Shown here: positions 8,872 to 17,509 of the stretch, piece after piece | How the letters are laid out: every line of letters starts with the position of its first letter | How positions within the stretch are numbered: position 1 is the stretch's first letter | Assembly: GCF_000799465.1 (NCBI RefSeq) | Contig: NZ_JUGU01000001.1 | Coordinates: 2,934,501 to 2,998,500 of the forward strand | Direction of reading: 5' to 3' | DNA length: 64,000 nucleotides | DNA from: Psychroserpens sp. Hel_I_66 | GTDB lineage: Bacteria; Bacteroidota; Bacteroidia; Flavobacteriales; Flavobacteriaceae | Made by a program: the position numbers and the translations under genes | The notes under the pieces: model-generated | What the model was told of the DNA's origin: nothing | Database searches by the model: none | Seen by the model: the letters and a program-made list of their open reading frames with translations, nothing else

Positions 8872-8912
8872 AACGTTCTATTTTAAAACAAATATATGAC
8901 GCAAATATTTAA

Positions 8913-8920
8913 TAACTTTG
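8913..8920 (+). promoter_or_regulatory. -7 element of the glnS promoter
   Basis: TAACTTTG fits the Bacteroidota -7 consensus TAnnTTTG and ends 18 bases before the glnS ATG at 8939. No clear -33 TTTG is seen upstream. Confidence 0.5.
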
Positions 8921-8938
8921 CCTCATATTTTTAAAAAT

Positions 8939-10939
8939 ATGTCTGAAGAAACAAAATCGCTCAACTTTATAGAGTATATCATAGAAGAAGATTTAAAAAA
9001 CGGGTTGTCAAAAGATGACCTACGCTTCCGTTTTCCACCTGAGCCTAATGGTTATTTACACATTGGTCACACAAAGGCAATTGGTATTAGTTTTAGTCTG
9101 GGAGAAAAATACAATGCTCCTGTAAATCTACGTTTTGATGATACCAATCCAGCAAAAGAAGAGCAAGAATATGTAGATGCTATTAAGCGTGATATTGAAT
9201 GGCTGGGTTATGAATGGGCAAATGAGTTGTATTCTTCAGATTATTTTCAAACGCTTTACGATTGGGCAGAACAATTGATCAAAGACGGTTATGCATACGT
9301 GGATTCACAATCCAGTGTAGCTATGGCAGAGCAAAAAGGTACACCAACCCAACCAGGAGTTGATGGTCCTTATCGTAATAGGAGCGTAGAAGAGAATTTA
9401 GACCTTTTCCGAAGAATGAAAAATGGAGAATTTGAAGAAGGTTCACATATTCTACGAGCAAAAATTGATATGCAGCACCCAAATATGTTGATGCGTGATC
9501 CAATCATGTATAGGGTTTTAAAAAAGCACCATCACAGAACAGGTGATGATTGGTGTATCTACCCAATGTACGATTGGACGCATGGTGAAAGTGACTATAT
9601 AGAACAAATCTCTCACAGTCTATGTTCACTTGAATTTAAGCCTCACAGAGAGCTTTACGATTGGTTTAAGGAGCATGTATATGGCTATGCAAAAGAAGAA
9701 CTCCCAATGCTTCCAAAACAGCGTGAATTTGCACGTTTAAACTTGAGCTATACGATTATGAGCAAACGTAAATTGCTCAAATTGGTAGAAGATGGCGTTG
9801 TTTCCGGTTGGGATGATCCCAGAATGCCAACAATTTCTGGGTTGAGACGTCGTGGTTATACACCAAATTCCATTAGAACTTTTATAGAAAAAGTGGGAGT
9901 AGCCAAACGTGAAAACGTAATAGATGTGGCACTTTTAGAATTTTGTATTCGTGAGGATTTAAATTATGCTGCACCAAGGGTAATGGCTGTTTTAAACCCG
10001 GTAAAAGTAGTAATCACCAATTACCCAGACGACAAGGTAGAGTGGTTAGAGGCAGAAAATAACCAGGAAGATGAGAGTGCTGGTTTTAGAAAGGTTCCTT
10101 TTTGTAAGGAAATTTATATTGAAAGAGAAGATTTTAAGGAAGAAGCAAGCAACCAGTTTTTTAGACTGAAGTTAGGAGGAGAGGTACGTTTAAAAAATGC
10201 TTACATCATACAGGCAGAAGGTGTGGTTAAAGATTCCGAAGGAAAAATTACCGAGATCCATTGCACCTATACCACAGATACCGAAAAGAAAGTGAAGGGA
10301 ACTTTACATTGGGTCTCTATTAAGCATGCTATAAAAGCAGAGGTGAGAGAATACGATCGTTTGTTCATGGATGAGGCTCCAGATAGCCATCAAGACAAAG
10401 ATTTTATGGAGTTTATAAATCCAAATTCGCTTAAAATTATAGAGGCTTTTGTAGAACCTAGTTTGGCAGATGCGCAGGTTGGGGATCGATTCCAGTTTCA
10501 ACGTATAGGTTATTTTAATGTAGACAAAGATTCTAAACCAGAACATTTAGTCTTTAATAAAATTGTAGGTTTAAGAGATTCTTGGGCAAAGCAAAAACCA
10601 AAAGCCCAGCAAAATCAAAATAGCAAACCTCAACAACATAAACGTCCTGCGATTGAGGAGATAAAATCATACGGTAAAAAGTATGATAGAATGAAAGATG
10701 CTGAAAGAGAAAAAGCGAAAGCTGAAATTCAAGAACTTGCAAAACAGGTGTCTTATGAAGATTTAGAGGCGCTTTTTGGAACCTCAGTTAAAAAAGCAGG
10801 AACAAGAATCATAACAATGATCAGTCTAGGTGTTTTATTGGATAACGGATTAGAAAAAAACGACGCTATCAATGATTTTATATCTAAAGCATTAGAAGAC
10901 AAAAATGAAATTCTGGTAGCTGAGGCAAAAGCTTTATAA
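8939..10939 (+). CDS. glnS: Glutaminyl-tRNA synthetase with C-terminal extension
   Basis: ATG at 8939 (MSEETKSLNFIEY) is chosen because the upstream in-frame TTG lies inside the -7 promoter element. The class I signature is PPEPNGYLHIGHTKA near residue 33-47, and the KMSKS-like loop is TIMSKRKL. RFDDTNP and the anticodon-binding beta-barrels follow. The enzyme charges tRNA-Gln. At 666 residues it exceeds the usual ~555. After about residue 555 there is a Gln/Lys/Pro-rich linker and a charged helical tail (ERAKAKAEIQELAKQV-like) ending in a small helical domain. Such a tail may aid tRNA binding, but that is inference. Confidence 0.93.
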   Translation: MSEETKSLNFIEYIIEEDLKNGLSKDDLRFRFPPEPNGYLHIGHTKAIGISFSLGEKYNAPVNLRFDDTNPAKEEQEYVDAIKRDIEWLGYEWANELYSSDYFQTLYDWAEQLIKDGYAYVDSQSSVAMAEQKGTPTQPGVDGPYRNRSVEENLDLFRRMKNGEFEEGSHILRAKIDMQHPNMLMRDPIMYRVLKKHHHRTGDDWCIYPMYDWTHGESDYIEQISHSLCSLEFKPHRELYDWFKEHVYGYAKEELPMLPKQREFARLNLSYTIMSKRKLLKLVEDGVVSGWDDPRMPTISGLRRRGYTPNSIRTFIEKVGVAKRENVIDVALLEFCIREDLNYAAPRVMAVLNPVKVVITNYPDDKVEWLEAENNQEDESAGFRKVPFCKEIYIEREDFKEEASNQFFRLKLGGEVRLKNAYIIQAEGVVKDSEGKITEIHCTYTTDTEKKVKGTLHWVSIKHAIKAEVREYDRLFMDEAPDSHQDKDFMEFINPNSLKIIEAFVEPSLADAQVGDRFQFQRIGYFNVDKDSKPEHLVFNKIVGLRDSWAKQKPKAQQNQNSKPQQHKRPAIEEIKSYGKKYDRMKDAEREKAKAEIQELAKQVSYEDLEALFGTSVKKAGTRIITMISLGVLLDNGLEKNDAINDFISKALEDKNEILVAEAKAL

Positions 10940-10961
10940 GGCTGTCATAATTCTTAGTTTA

Positions 10962-10994
10962 AAACCTCAAAGACCTCAACTTTGAGGTTTTTTT
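10962..10994 (+). terminator. Rho-independent terminator after glnS
   Basis: AAACCTCAAAG (10962-10972) and CTTTGAGGTTT (10980-10990) form a perfect 11-bp stem with a 7-base loop, followed by a T run to 10994. Confidence 0.88.
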
Positions 10995-11028
10995 GTACAT
11001 TTATAGAACTAACTATAATCAAAAAATC

Positions 11029-11511
11029 ATGATTGAATTTAATTATTTAGCAATTTTAGTTGCTGCAGTGATCCCAATCGTATTGGGCTTTATTTGGTAT
11101 AATCCAAAAGTTTTTGGAATCCCTTGGATGCGAGCAGCAGAAATGACCGAAGCCAAAATAAAAGGCGGTAATATGGCAATTATTTTTGGAGTCTCATTGG
11201 TATTATCATTAATGCTAGCCTTCTTTACAAACTTTTTGGTCATCCACGAATTTGGAGTATATGGTATGACAGAAGGTCAAATGGATGGTGCAACAACCCA
11301 AGCCTTTTTACAAGAATGGGCAGGCAAGTACCGTTCATTTAAACATGGCGCTCTACATGGTGCAATGGCAGGAGTGATGTTCGCATTGCCAGTAATTGGC
11401 ATCAACGCCTTATTTGAAAGAAAAAACGCAAAGTATATCTTTATAAACGCAGGCTATTGGATTGTTTGCTTAGCAATTATGGGAAGTATCATTGCAGGAT
11501 GGACTCCTTAA
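11029..11511 (+). CDS. DUF1761 family membrane protein
   Basis: Translation from ATG at 11029 (MIEFNYLAILVAAV) gives 160 residues with four hydrophobic segments. This start removes 12 non-conserved residues that lie within the upstream terminator and leader. The pattern fits DUF1761, a small integral membrane family of unknown function: a first helix ending in LGFIWYNPKVFGIPWM, a helix after the KGGN loop, then KHGALHGAMAGVMFALPVIG and a final INAGYWIVCLAIMGSII. It stands alone between two terminators. Confidence 0.72.
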   Translation: MIEFNYLAILVAAVIPIVLGFIWYNPKVFGIPWMRAAEMTEAKIKGGNMAIIFGVSLVLSLMLAFFTNFLVIHEFGVYGMTEGQMDGATTQAFLQEWAGKYRSFKHGALHGAMAGVMFALPVIGINALFERKNAKYIFINAGYWIVCLAIMGSIIAGWTP

Positions 11512-11537
11512 TTTTGTAAATTTTTAACATTAATAGA

Positions 11538-11566
11538 GGCTGGAAATTGTAATTTTCAGCCTTTTC
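11538..11566 (+). terminator. Terminator after the DUF1761 gene
   Basis: GGCTGGAAATT and AATTTTCAGCC form an 11-bp stem (one G-T wobble) with a 2-base spacer, followed by TTTTC. It ends about ten bases before the next gene's TTG start. Confidence 0.7.
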
Positions 11567-11575
11567 ATTTTCATA

Positions 11576-12730
11576 TTGATAGACTTCAAAATATACAATT
11601 CGGTTAGAGATTTACCACAAGCCTGGGACGAACTTCCAGTTGAGGACCTATTTTTAAAAACACCGTTTCTCAAGGCACTTGAAAACTCAAGTCCAACAAA
11701 TATTTCTACGTATTATGTAGCCATTTTTTCTTCGGAAATTTTAGCAGGTATTGCCATTGTACAACGTGTAGAATTGTATGTCAACGACGTGTTTAGAAAA
11801 ACCTCAAATCAATTTTTTAAGCGCTGCGGAAAAGTGCTCATCTCCAAAATCGTTAAGGGAAATGCACTAATTGTAGGTAATTTAATGCATACAGGCCAGC
11901 ATGGATTGTATTTTAATTCAGATTATCTAACACAAGAACACTATTTAGAAACAGTTTCAGAAGGTTTAAGACTACTCTCAAAGCAAATTAAGGCCAAATT
12001 CAACAAAAAAATAAGAATCATAGCTTATAAAGATTATTTTGAAGATGACGAGATTCATTTGAGCGAAGCATATTTCCGAAGAGAAAAATTATACAAAGCC
12101 CATGTGCAGCCCAATATGATTTTTAAGGTGAGAGACCATTGGAAATCACCAGAGAATTACGTGGCCTCTTTTAATAAAAAGTATCGAAGTCGTTATAAAA
12201 CTGCTAAAAAAAAAGGTGCAGATTTTGAGCGAAAAGAACTCAATTTGGAAACCATAAAATCAATGTCCAAAAAGTTATATGAATTGTATGAAAACGTGAG
12301 TGATAATGCAGGAGTCAATTCCTTTAAATTAGATAGCGATCACTTTTACAATTTAAAACTTCAGCTTAAAGAAAACTTTAAGGTTTTTGGATATTTTTTA
12401 AATAATGAACTTGTGGGATTTTATACTTTAATTTTAAATTTTGATGAGTTAGAGACCTATTTTTTAGGCTATAATCAAGAATTTCAGCATAGATATCAAA
12501 TGTATTTAAATATGCTTTTTGATATGGCATTTTTTGGAATTGAAAATCGATTTAAGTCAGTCATTTTTGCAAGAACCGCAATGGAAATCAAAAGTTCCAT
12601 TGGTGCAAAGCCATATCCTATGCAAATTTATGTGAAGCATACTAATAATTTTATTGCGAATACCGTTTTAAAATTGATAGTAAAATATGCTAGTCCCATT
12701 AGAGAATGGGAGGAGCGCCATCCTTTTTAA
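11576..12730 (+). CDS. GNAT/FemAB-type acyltransferase-like protein
   Basis: The 384-residue soluble protein looks like a double GNAT fold (FemAB or BioF2/CelD-like). The N-terminal half has TPFLKALE and an AIVQRVELY strand. A basic stretch follows (YVASFNKKYRSRYKTAKKKG, about residues 190-210). The C-terminal half has FKVFGYFLNNELVGFYTLIL, then ELETYFLGYNQEFQHRYQMYLNMLFDMA, typical of the acyl-CoA or aminoacyl-tRNA-binding half of these enzymes. The acceptor is unknown. The reading frame opens with TTG at 11576 just after a terminator, and no ATG precedes conserved sequence, so the start is uncertain. Confidence 0.6.
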   Translation: MIDFKIYNSVRDLPQAWDELPVEDLFLKTPFLKALENSSPTNISTYYVAIFSSEILAGIAIVQRVELYVNDVFRKTSNQFFKRCGKVLISKIVKGNALIVGNLMHTGQHGLYFNSDYLTQEHYLETVSEGLRLLSKQIKAKFNKKIRIIAYKDYFEDDEIHLSEAYFRREKLYKAHVQPNMIFKVRDHWKSPENYVASFNKKYRSRYKTAKKKGADFERKELNLETIKSMSKKLYELYENVSDNAGVNSFKLDSDHFYNLKLQLKENFKVFGYFLNNELVGFYTLILNFDELETYFLGYNQEFQHRYQMYLNMLFDMAFFGIENRFKSVIFARTAMEIKSSIGAKPYPMQIYVKHTNNFIANTVLKLIVKYASPIREWEERHPF

Positions 12731-12826
12731 AATGTGAAATTGGCGTTAAAGAAGTATTTATGTTTTGAGAATATTATAAAATAACTTAACTTTTAAGAAT
12801 ATAAGATCCATAAACCAATTAAAGAT

Positions 12827-13039
12827 ATGAACGATAAAACTAGAAAAATATTAACCGATATTTCTACGGTTACAAGAGATATAGAGGAAAATTATCCTGA
12901 GTTACAAAAATATCTCGACGAGACACAAAGCACACTACCGCAAGGTGGTAATCAAGAAGCAGAGATTAATGAAAAAGAATTGAAATCTTATTTGGAAGAG
13001 CTCAAAAAAATGATTTCTGAGTATAATTCAAAGCATTAA
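12827..13039 (+). CDS. Small acidic helical protein, unknown
   Basis: This 70-residue protein is Glu/Lys/Gln-rich, without signal peptide or membrane segment. Two predicted amphipathic helices (KILTDISTVTRDIEENYPEL and KELKSYLEELKKMISEY) are separated by a Gly/Gln-rich turn. I do not recognise a family. It is likely real because it has a good ATG, is isolated between genes, and is followed immediately by a strong terminator. The helices suggest an oligomer or a partner-binding role, but nothing firmer can be said. Confidence 0.6.
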   Translation: MNDKTRKILTDISTVTRDIEENYPELQKYLDETQSTLPQGGNQEAEINEKELKSYLEELKKMISEYNSKH

Positions 13040-13058
13040 TCATTAAAATGATAAAACA

Positions 13059-13089
13059 AAAAAGCCTTTAGAATTCTAAAGGCTTTTTT
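13059..13089. terminator. Bidirectional terminator
   Basis: AAAAAGCCTTTAGAA and TTCTAAAGGCTTTTT are perfect complements (13059-13088) with A and T runs on either side. It can end both the small plus-strand gene and the minus-strand SPFH gene. Confidence 0.88.
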
Positions 13090-13105
13090 TTGTACTTAAG
13101 ATAAT

Positions 13106-14035
13106 CTAGTCGTTTTTTGGTTTCTTCTTTGCGTTTTTCATTGCTTCACCAATTTGGTTACTGGCTGTAAAACTTGCTACCATGTCGTTTAACATTTGGC
13201 TACCAGCCTGAGGGGAATTTGGCAACAAAATAAGATTACTATTGGTTTCTTGACCTATAGATTGTAAGGTGTCATAATGTTGCGTTACCACAATAAGCGC
13301 AGAGGCTTCCTGTGAGTTGATACCAACTTTGTTAAGCACTTCTACAGATTCTTCAAGACCACGAGCAATCTCACGACGCTGGTCTGCAATACCTTGACCT
13401 TGTAATCGTTTACTTTCTGCCTCTGCTTTCGCTTTTTCTACGATTAAAATACGAGCAGCATCACCTTCATATTGTGCAGCTGTTTTTTCTCTATCTGCAG
13501 CATTAATTCTATTCATAGCAGCTTTTACCTGCGCATCTGGATCAATATCTGTTACCAATGTTTTGATAATGTCAAATCCATATTCTAACATGGCGTCATT
13601 AAGCTCTGCTTTTACAGCCAATGCGATATCATCTTTTTTTACGAATACGTCGTCTAATTTCATTTTAGGAACTTCTGCACGCACGACATCAAAAACATAA
13701 GACGTAATCTGGTCATGAGGATAGTCTAATTGATAAAAAGCATCATATACCTTTGCTCTAATTACACGGTATTGCACAGAAACCTTTAAACGCACAAATA
13801 CATCATCAAGCGTTTTAGTTTCTATAATAACATCTAATTGTTGAATTTTTAAACTCAACTTACCTGCAATCTTATCAACTAACGGAATTTTTAAATGTAA
13901 TCCAGACTGTCTAATACTGTGAAACTTACCAAAACGCTCAATTATTGCTGCAGTTTGCTGTTTGACTACAAAGAATGAGGAAATCAAAATAATTAAGCCA
14001 AAAAAGACAATAGGTATATAAATAAAATTTTCCAT
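13106..14035 (-). CDS. SPFH/Band 7 (stomatin-like, QmcA-type) membrane protein
   Basis: The 309-residue protein has an N-terminal membrane anchor (residues 5-25, IPIVFFGLIILISSFFVV). A band 7 domain follows: QQTAAIIERFGKFHSIRQSG, LQQLDV-like strands, then YQLDYPHDQITSYVFDVVRAEVPKMKLDDVF. A long Ala/Glu-rich helix around residues 175-235 contains EKTAAQYEGDAARI. Such proteins form large membrane-associated cages or scaffolds linked to membrane organisation and protease control. The usual NfeD partner gene is not adjacent. The C-terminus is short, polar and Lys-rich. Confidence 0.85.
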   Translation of the reverse strand: MENFIYIPIVFFGLIILISSFFVVKQQTAAIIERFGKFHSIRQSGLHLKIPLVDKIAGKLSLKIQQLDVIIETKTLDDVFVRLKVSVQYRVIRAKVYDAFYQLDYPHDQITSYVFDVVRAEVPKMKLDDVFVKKDDIALAVKAELNDAMLEYGFDIIKTLVTDIDPDAQVKAAMNRINAADREKTAAQYEGDAARILIVEKAKAEAESKRLQGQGIADQRREIARGLEESVEVLNKVGINSQEASALIVVTQHYDTLQSIGQETNSNLILLPNSPQAGSQMLNDMVASFTASNQIGEAMKNAKKKPKND

Positions 14036-14064
14036 GAATAGGTTTTTAATAGTTAGTTAAAATA

Positions 14065-14091
14065 TTGGATTACTAATTTAAGTTATATTTG
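14065..14091 (+). promoter_or_regulatory. Promoter for the beta-barrel gene
   Basis: TTG (14065-14067) and TATATTTG (14084-14091, matches TAnnTTTG) are 16 bases apart, 21 bases before the ATG at 14113. The spacing is one base short of the usual range. Confidence 0.5.
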
Positions 14092-14112
14092 TTCAATACA
14101 CACATTGATGTC

Positions 14113-14793
14113 ATGCAAAAAAAGCAATTTATCTTATTATTAACCTTTTGTATAGGGTTTGTCACAATAACCGTGGCTCAACACAACACTTATAAAATAA
14201 AAAACGGGATTGGTGTTATTGGTGGATTAACACAGTACGATATAATAACAGATAATTTTGAAACCAAAAGCGGTACTGGCTTTATTGGCGGTTTGGTGGC
14301 AACGGTAGATATCCCTCACAAATGGTATACGGTGAGCTACGGATTTCAATTCTCACAGAATTCTATAGAAATTACAGGAAGACCAAGTTTGACCACCATA
14401 ACGCAAGAACCTATTGAATATGACATAAAAATGGCTCAAGTCGCTTTTTTGCTTCATGTAAAACTGTTATCAGATAATTTGACTTTAGATTTGGGTCCGC
14501 AATTACAATATAACAGCGAACTTGAACTAAAAAATGATGATCAGAAAAACTTTATCATTCAAGGTTATGACAATCTTTTTGCTGAAGATATTAGTGATAT
14601 CTCCAAATTTAATGCTAATGGAGTGGTAGGTGCTTCAGCAGGAATAGGTAATTTTAGATTGCGAGCGACGTATAGTTACGGTTTTACAAATATCTTCGGA
14701 AAATTGAACGACAACGATTTTAATCTTAATAATGCAGATCGTTTTGAAGGAAATCAAAGCATGCTATCTTTTGCGTTGATGATTACGTTCTAA
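14113..14793 (+). CDS. Outer membrane beta-barrel-like protein
   Basis: From ATG at 14113 the protein begins MQKKQFILLLTFCIGFVTITVAQ, a good signal peptide with cleavage after VAQ. The upstream in-frame start falls within the promoter, so it is rejected. The mature part (about 205 residues) consists of alternating hydrophobic strands with Gly-rich turns (GIGVIGGLTQYD, GFIGGLVATVDIPHKWY, LRATYSYGFTNIFGKL). It ends in an aromatic C-terminal strand (MLSFALMITF) as in outer-membrane barrels. A porin-like or PorT-like role is possible, but there is no specific family assignment. A REP-like palindrome follows the stop. Confidence 0.65.
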   Translation: MQKKQFILLLTFCIGFVTITVAQHNTYKIKNGIGVIGGLTQYDIITDNFETKSGTGFIGGLVATVDIPHKWYTVSYGFQFSQNSIEITGRPSLTTITQEPIEYDIKMAQVAFLLHVKLLSDNLTLDLGPQLQYNSELELKNDDQKNFIIQGYDNLFAEDISDISKFNANGVVGASAGIGNFRLRATYSYGFTNIFGKLNDNDFNLNNADRFEGNQSMLSFALMITF

Positions 14794-14796
14794 CTA

Positions 14797-14819
14797 ATTC
14801 CTGTAAAAACAGGAATCTC
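14797..14819. repeat. REP-like palindromic repeat
   Basis: ATTCCTGTAAAAACAGGAAT (14797-14816) is a perfect 8-bp palindrome with a 4-base loop, followed by CTC. It shares the CTGTnAAAACAGGAATCT core with the element at 8131-8149, and both lie directly after a stop codon. Confidence 0.55.
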
Positions 14820-14842
14820 ATGGTAAATAGTTAATATAAACT

Positions 14843-15799
14843 TTAGTTGTTTTGATGATTTCTAATTATTGAATCCAATTCACTAACCTTGGTTATTGTG
14901 ACAGAAATATCATCAGATTTTACGGTTTTCCCTTTAGTGTAACCAATATAATTTCTCCAGCCTTCAGATCGTAAATCACGCCTTTTACTTATTAATTTAT
15001 AAAGTGTGTCCTGCTCGAGAAGTTCAATTTCAGGTTTATGATTTTTTAATTTTAAATTAGGATATAAATCCTTCAATACCTTTTGCGCAATGTAATAATG
15101 TCCCCTTTTATTTGGGTGAACACCATCTGGAATAAATGTTGAATCTGCTTTAATCTGTTTTATATTTTTTAGAATACTATCGAGATGATGATGTAAATTA
15201 ATCACTTTTAGTGATTCATTTTCCAGGCTCAATAACCAATTTGAGTAGGTATTAAGCACATTATTATAATCGTAATAAGGATTCCAATAGGTGTGGATCT
15301 CATCATCTTTTGAGACTCTATTTTGAATAGGATCTGCATCAAATACAGTTGGTGTAAGTATTATTAATTGTGCATGACGTTGTTCTACTTTAGATTTTAA
15401 CTCTAAAATGCCATTTTTATAAGCTTCAAACCTAAGGCTATCCATAGGTTGATAATTTCCATCATTCATACCGTAACACGCTAAAACCAAATCTGGATTG
15501 ATTTTGTTGAGCGCTCTATCTAATCGGTTATGTAAACATGGTCTTGGAAATTCACGACCGCCTTCCGAAGTTCCAGAAATCGTTTCACCAGACAATCCAA
15601 TACTTATAATATCTAAACTGTCTTTTGGATACTCTTTCCGAAGAAAATATTCTATAAAATCAACATAGTGCCCATGTTGTGTGATACTATTTCCTAAGAT
15701 GAGTACTCGCTTGTTATGTAATGGAAGCTCTTCTTTTACTTCATTTTCGCAAGAAGTAGTTAGTATTAAAAGGAAAACTAAACAAAATAACCGATTCAT
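14843..15799 (-). CDS. SGNH/GDSL hydrolase lipoprotein
   Basis: The 318-residue protein has a lipoprotein signal peptide with lipobox LTTSC. The SGNH blocks are visible: ILGNSIT (block I serine), GLSGETISG (block II glycine), CYGMNDG (block III Asn) and IPDGVHPN (block V Asp and His). It is likely an esterase or carbohydrate acetyl-esterase acting in the periplasm or on the outer membrane. The C-terminal 60 residues after the hydrolase domain are charged and not recognised. One TTCCGAAGAA motif lies in it. It is transcribed in the same direction as gltX but separated by about 80 bases. Confidence 0.82.
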   Translation of the reverse strand: MNRLFCLVFLLILTTSCENEVKEELPLHNKRVLILGNSITQHGHYVDFIEYFLRKEYPKDSLDIISIGLSGETISGTSEGGREFPRPCLHNRLDRALNKINPDLVLACYGMNDGNYQPMDSLRFEAYKNGILELKSKVEQRHAQLIILTPTVFDADPIQNRVSKDDEIHTYWNPYYDYNNVLNTYSNWLLSLENESLKVINLHHHLDSILKNIKQIKADSTFIPDGVHPNKRGHYYIAQKVLKDLYPNLKLKNHKPEIELLEQDTLYKLISKRRDLRSEGWRNYIGYTKGKTVKSDDISVTITKVSELDSIIRNHQNN

Positions 15800-15878
15800 T
15801 TTTACGACAAATAATGATTTGTGTTACATAAATATAACACTATAAAATAGTTAAATGATATTGATATTGTCAATACTA

Positions 15879-17390
15879 CTAGTTCGCAGCGATCAACGTA
15901 TCAATACGTTTCACAGTTTCTGCCTTTCCAATCATAAACATAATATCAAAAACATCTGGACCTTGGAGAGCTCCAACAAGTGCTAAACGTAGTGGCATCA
16001 TCACTTTTCCGAAGCCAATCTCATTAGACGTAATCCAGCCTTTAATGTCTTTTTGTAATGCCTCGACCGTAAAATCATCAATATGAGTGATAATTTCTTT
16101 TACTTTCAACATAATTGAGGCAGTATCCTCTTTTATTGCTTTTTTTGACGCCTTTTCATCAAATTCTTGTGGTGATGTGAAAAAGAAGTGGCTCAAATCC
16201 CAAAAATCACTTACAAATGTGGCGCGCTCTTTAATTAGGGCAACGACCATTTCTATGTAATTAATATCGATATCTTTTAATTCTGATCTATGATTTTTAA
16301 AGGCTACAGCTAACTCATAATCACTTTGCTCCTGCATGTAATGATGGTTAAACCATTTTGTTTTATCAGGATCAAAACGTGCACCAGCCTTATTGACGCG
16401 TTCCAGTTCAAAAGCGTTGACCAATTCATCGAGACTAAAAATTTCTTGTTCTGTACCTGGGTTCCACCCTAAAAACGCTAAGAAATTTAGCATCGCCTCA
16501 GGGAAATAACCATCTTCTTTAAAGCCTCTAGAAATATCACCAGTTTTTGGATCTTTCCACTCTAAAGGGAATACAGGAAACCCTAATTTATCACCATCAC
16601 GTTTGCTTAACTTCCCTTTGCCTGTTGGTTTTAGTATCAACGGTAAATGCGCAAATTCAGGAGCATCCCAACCAAAAGCATTGTACAATTGGTAGTGTAA
16701 AGCTAATGATGGTAACCACTCTTCACCACGAATCACGTGAGAGATTCCCATTAAATGGTCATCCACGATATTTGCTAGGTGATAGGTTGGCATCCCGTCA
16801 CTTTTGAAAAGTACTTTATCATCTAAAATATTGGTATCAATTTTAATATCTCCTCTAATAATATCCTTTAAATGTAAAGTCTCATCTTGAGGTGATTTAA
16901 ACCTGATCACATAATCCTCTCCAGCGTCTAATTTCGCTTTTGTTTCGCTTTCAGAAAGTGATAACGAATTACTCAATTTAAGTCTATTGTGCCAATTGTA
17001 GATAAATGTTTTTCCTTTTTCCTCGTGATCTTTTCTGTGGAAATCTAAATCTTCTGCAGTATCAAAAGCATAATAGGCATGACCTTTTTTGATCAACTCC
17101 TCTGCATATTGCTTGTACAAATGCTTGCGCTCGCTTTGACGATATGGACCGAATTTTTCGTTTTTACCAACACCTTCGTCAAATGGGATTCCACACCAGT
17201 TAAGGGACTCTACAATATAATCTTCTGCACCTTCTACATAACGGTTTTGGTCTGTATCTTCAATACGAAGTACAAACGTACCGTTGTGTTTTTTAGCAAA
17301 TAAATAATTAAAAAGTGCTGTTCTAACACCTCCAATATGTAAAGGTCCTGTTGGGCTTGGTGCAAAACGCACGCGAACGGGTTTGGTCAT
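15879..17390 (-). CDS. gltX: Glutamyl-tRNA synthetase
   Basis: The 503-residue class I synthetase starts MTKPVRVRFAPSPTGPLHIGG, with the HIGG form of the HIGH motif near residue 18. LRIEDTDQNRY follows, then HLPLILKPTGKGKLSKRDGD, which includes the KLSKR (KMSKS) loop, and a helical anticodon-binding C-terminal domain. It charges tRNA-Glu, needed for translation and, via glutamyl-tRNA reductase where present, haem synthesis. Because glnS is also present, this is expected to be a discriminating enzyme. Length and start are standard. Confidence 0.95.
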   Translation of the reverse strand: MTKPVRVRFAPSPTGPLHIGGVRTALFNYLFAKKHNGTFVLRIEDTDQNRYVEGAEDYIVESLNWCGIPFDEGVGKNEKFGPYRQSERKHLYKQYAEELIKKGHAYYAFDTAEDLDFHRKDHEEKGKTFIYNWHNRLKLSNSLSLSESETKAKLDAGEDYVIRFKSPQDETLHLKDIIRGDIKIDTNILDDKVLFKSDGMPTYHLANIVDDHLMGISHVIRGEEWLPSLALHYQLYNAFGWDAPEFAHLPLILKPTGKGKLSKRDGDKLGFPVFPLEWKDPKTGDISRGFKEDGYFPEAMLNFLAFLGWNPGTEQEIFSLDELVNAFELERVNKAGARFDPDKTKWFNHHYMQEQSDYELAVAFKNHRSELKDIDINYIEMVVALIKERATFVSDFWDLSHFFFTSPQEFDEKASKKAIKEDTASIMLKVKEIITHIDDFTVEALQKDIKGWITSNEIGFGKVMMPLRLALVGALQGPDVFDIMFMIGKAETVKRIDTLIAAN

Positions 17391-17509
17391 GATTTCTGTT
17401 TTGAAAGGTGTAAAGATATATTGATAAGATTAGAGAACAAAGAAAATAGAGTAGAGAGTAAATTTTACGTTTAAAAATTTTTAATTAATATTTAGGAAAA
17501 ACTATTTAT

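Noticed and set aside
16734..16739. CACGTG core within gltX as a parS site
   Set aside because: The arms (AATCACGTGAGAG) lack the TGTT/AACA ends of parS.
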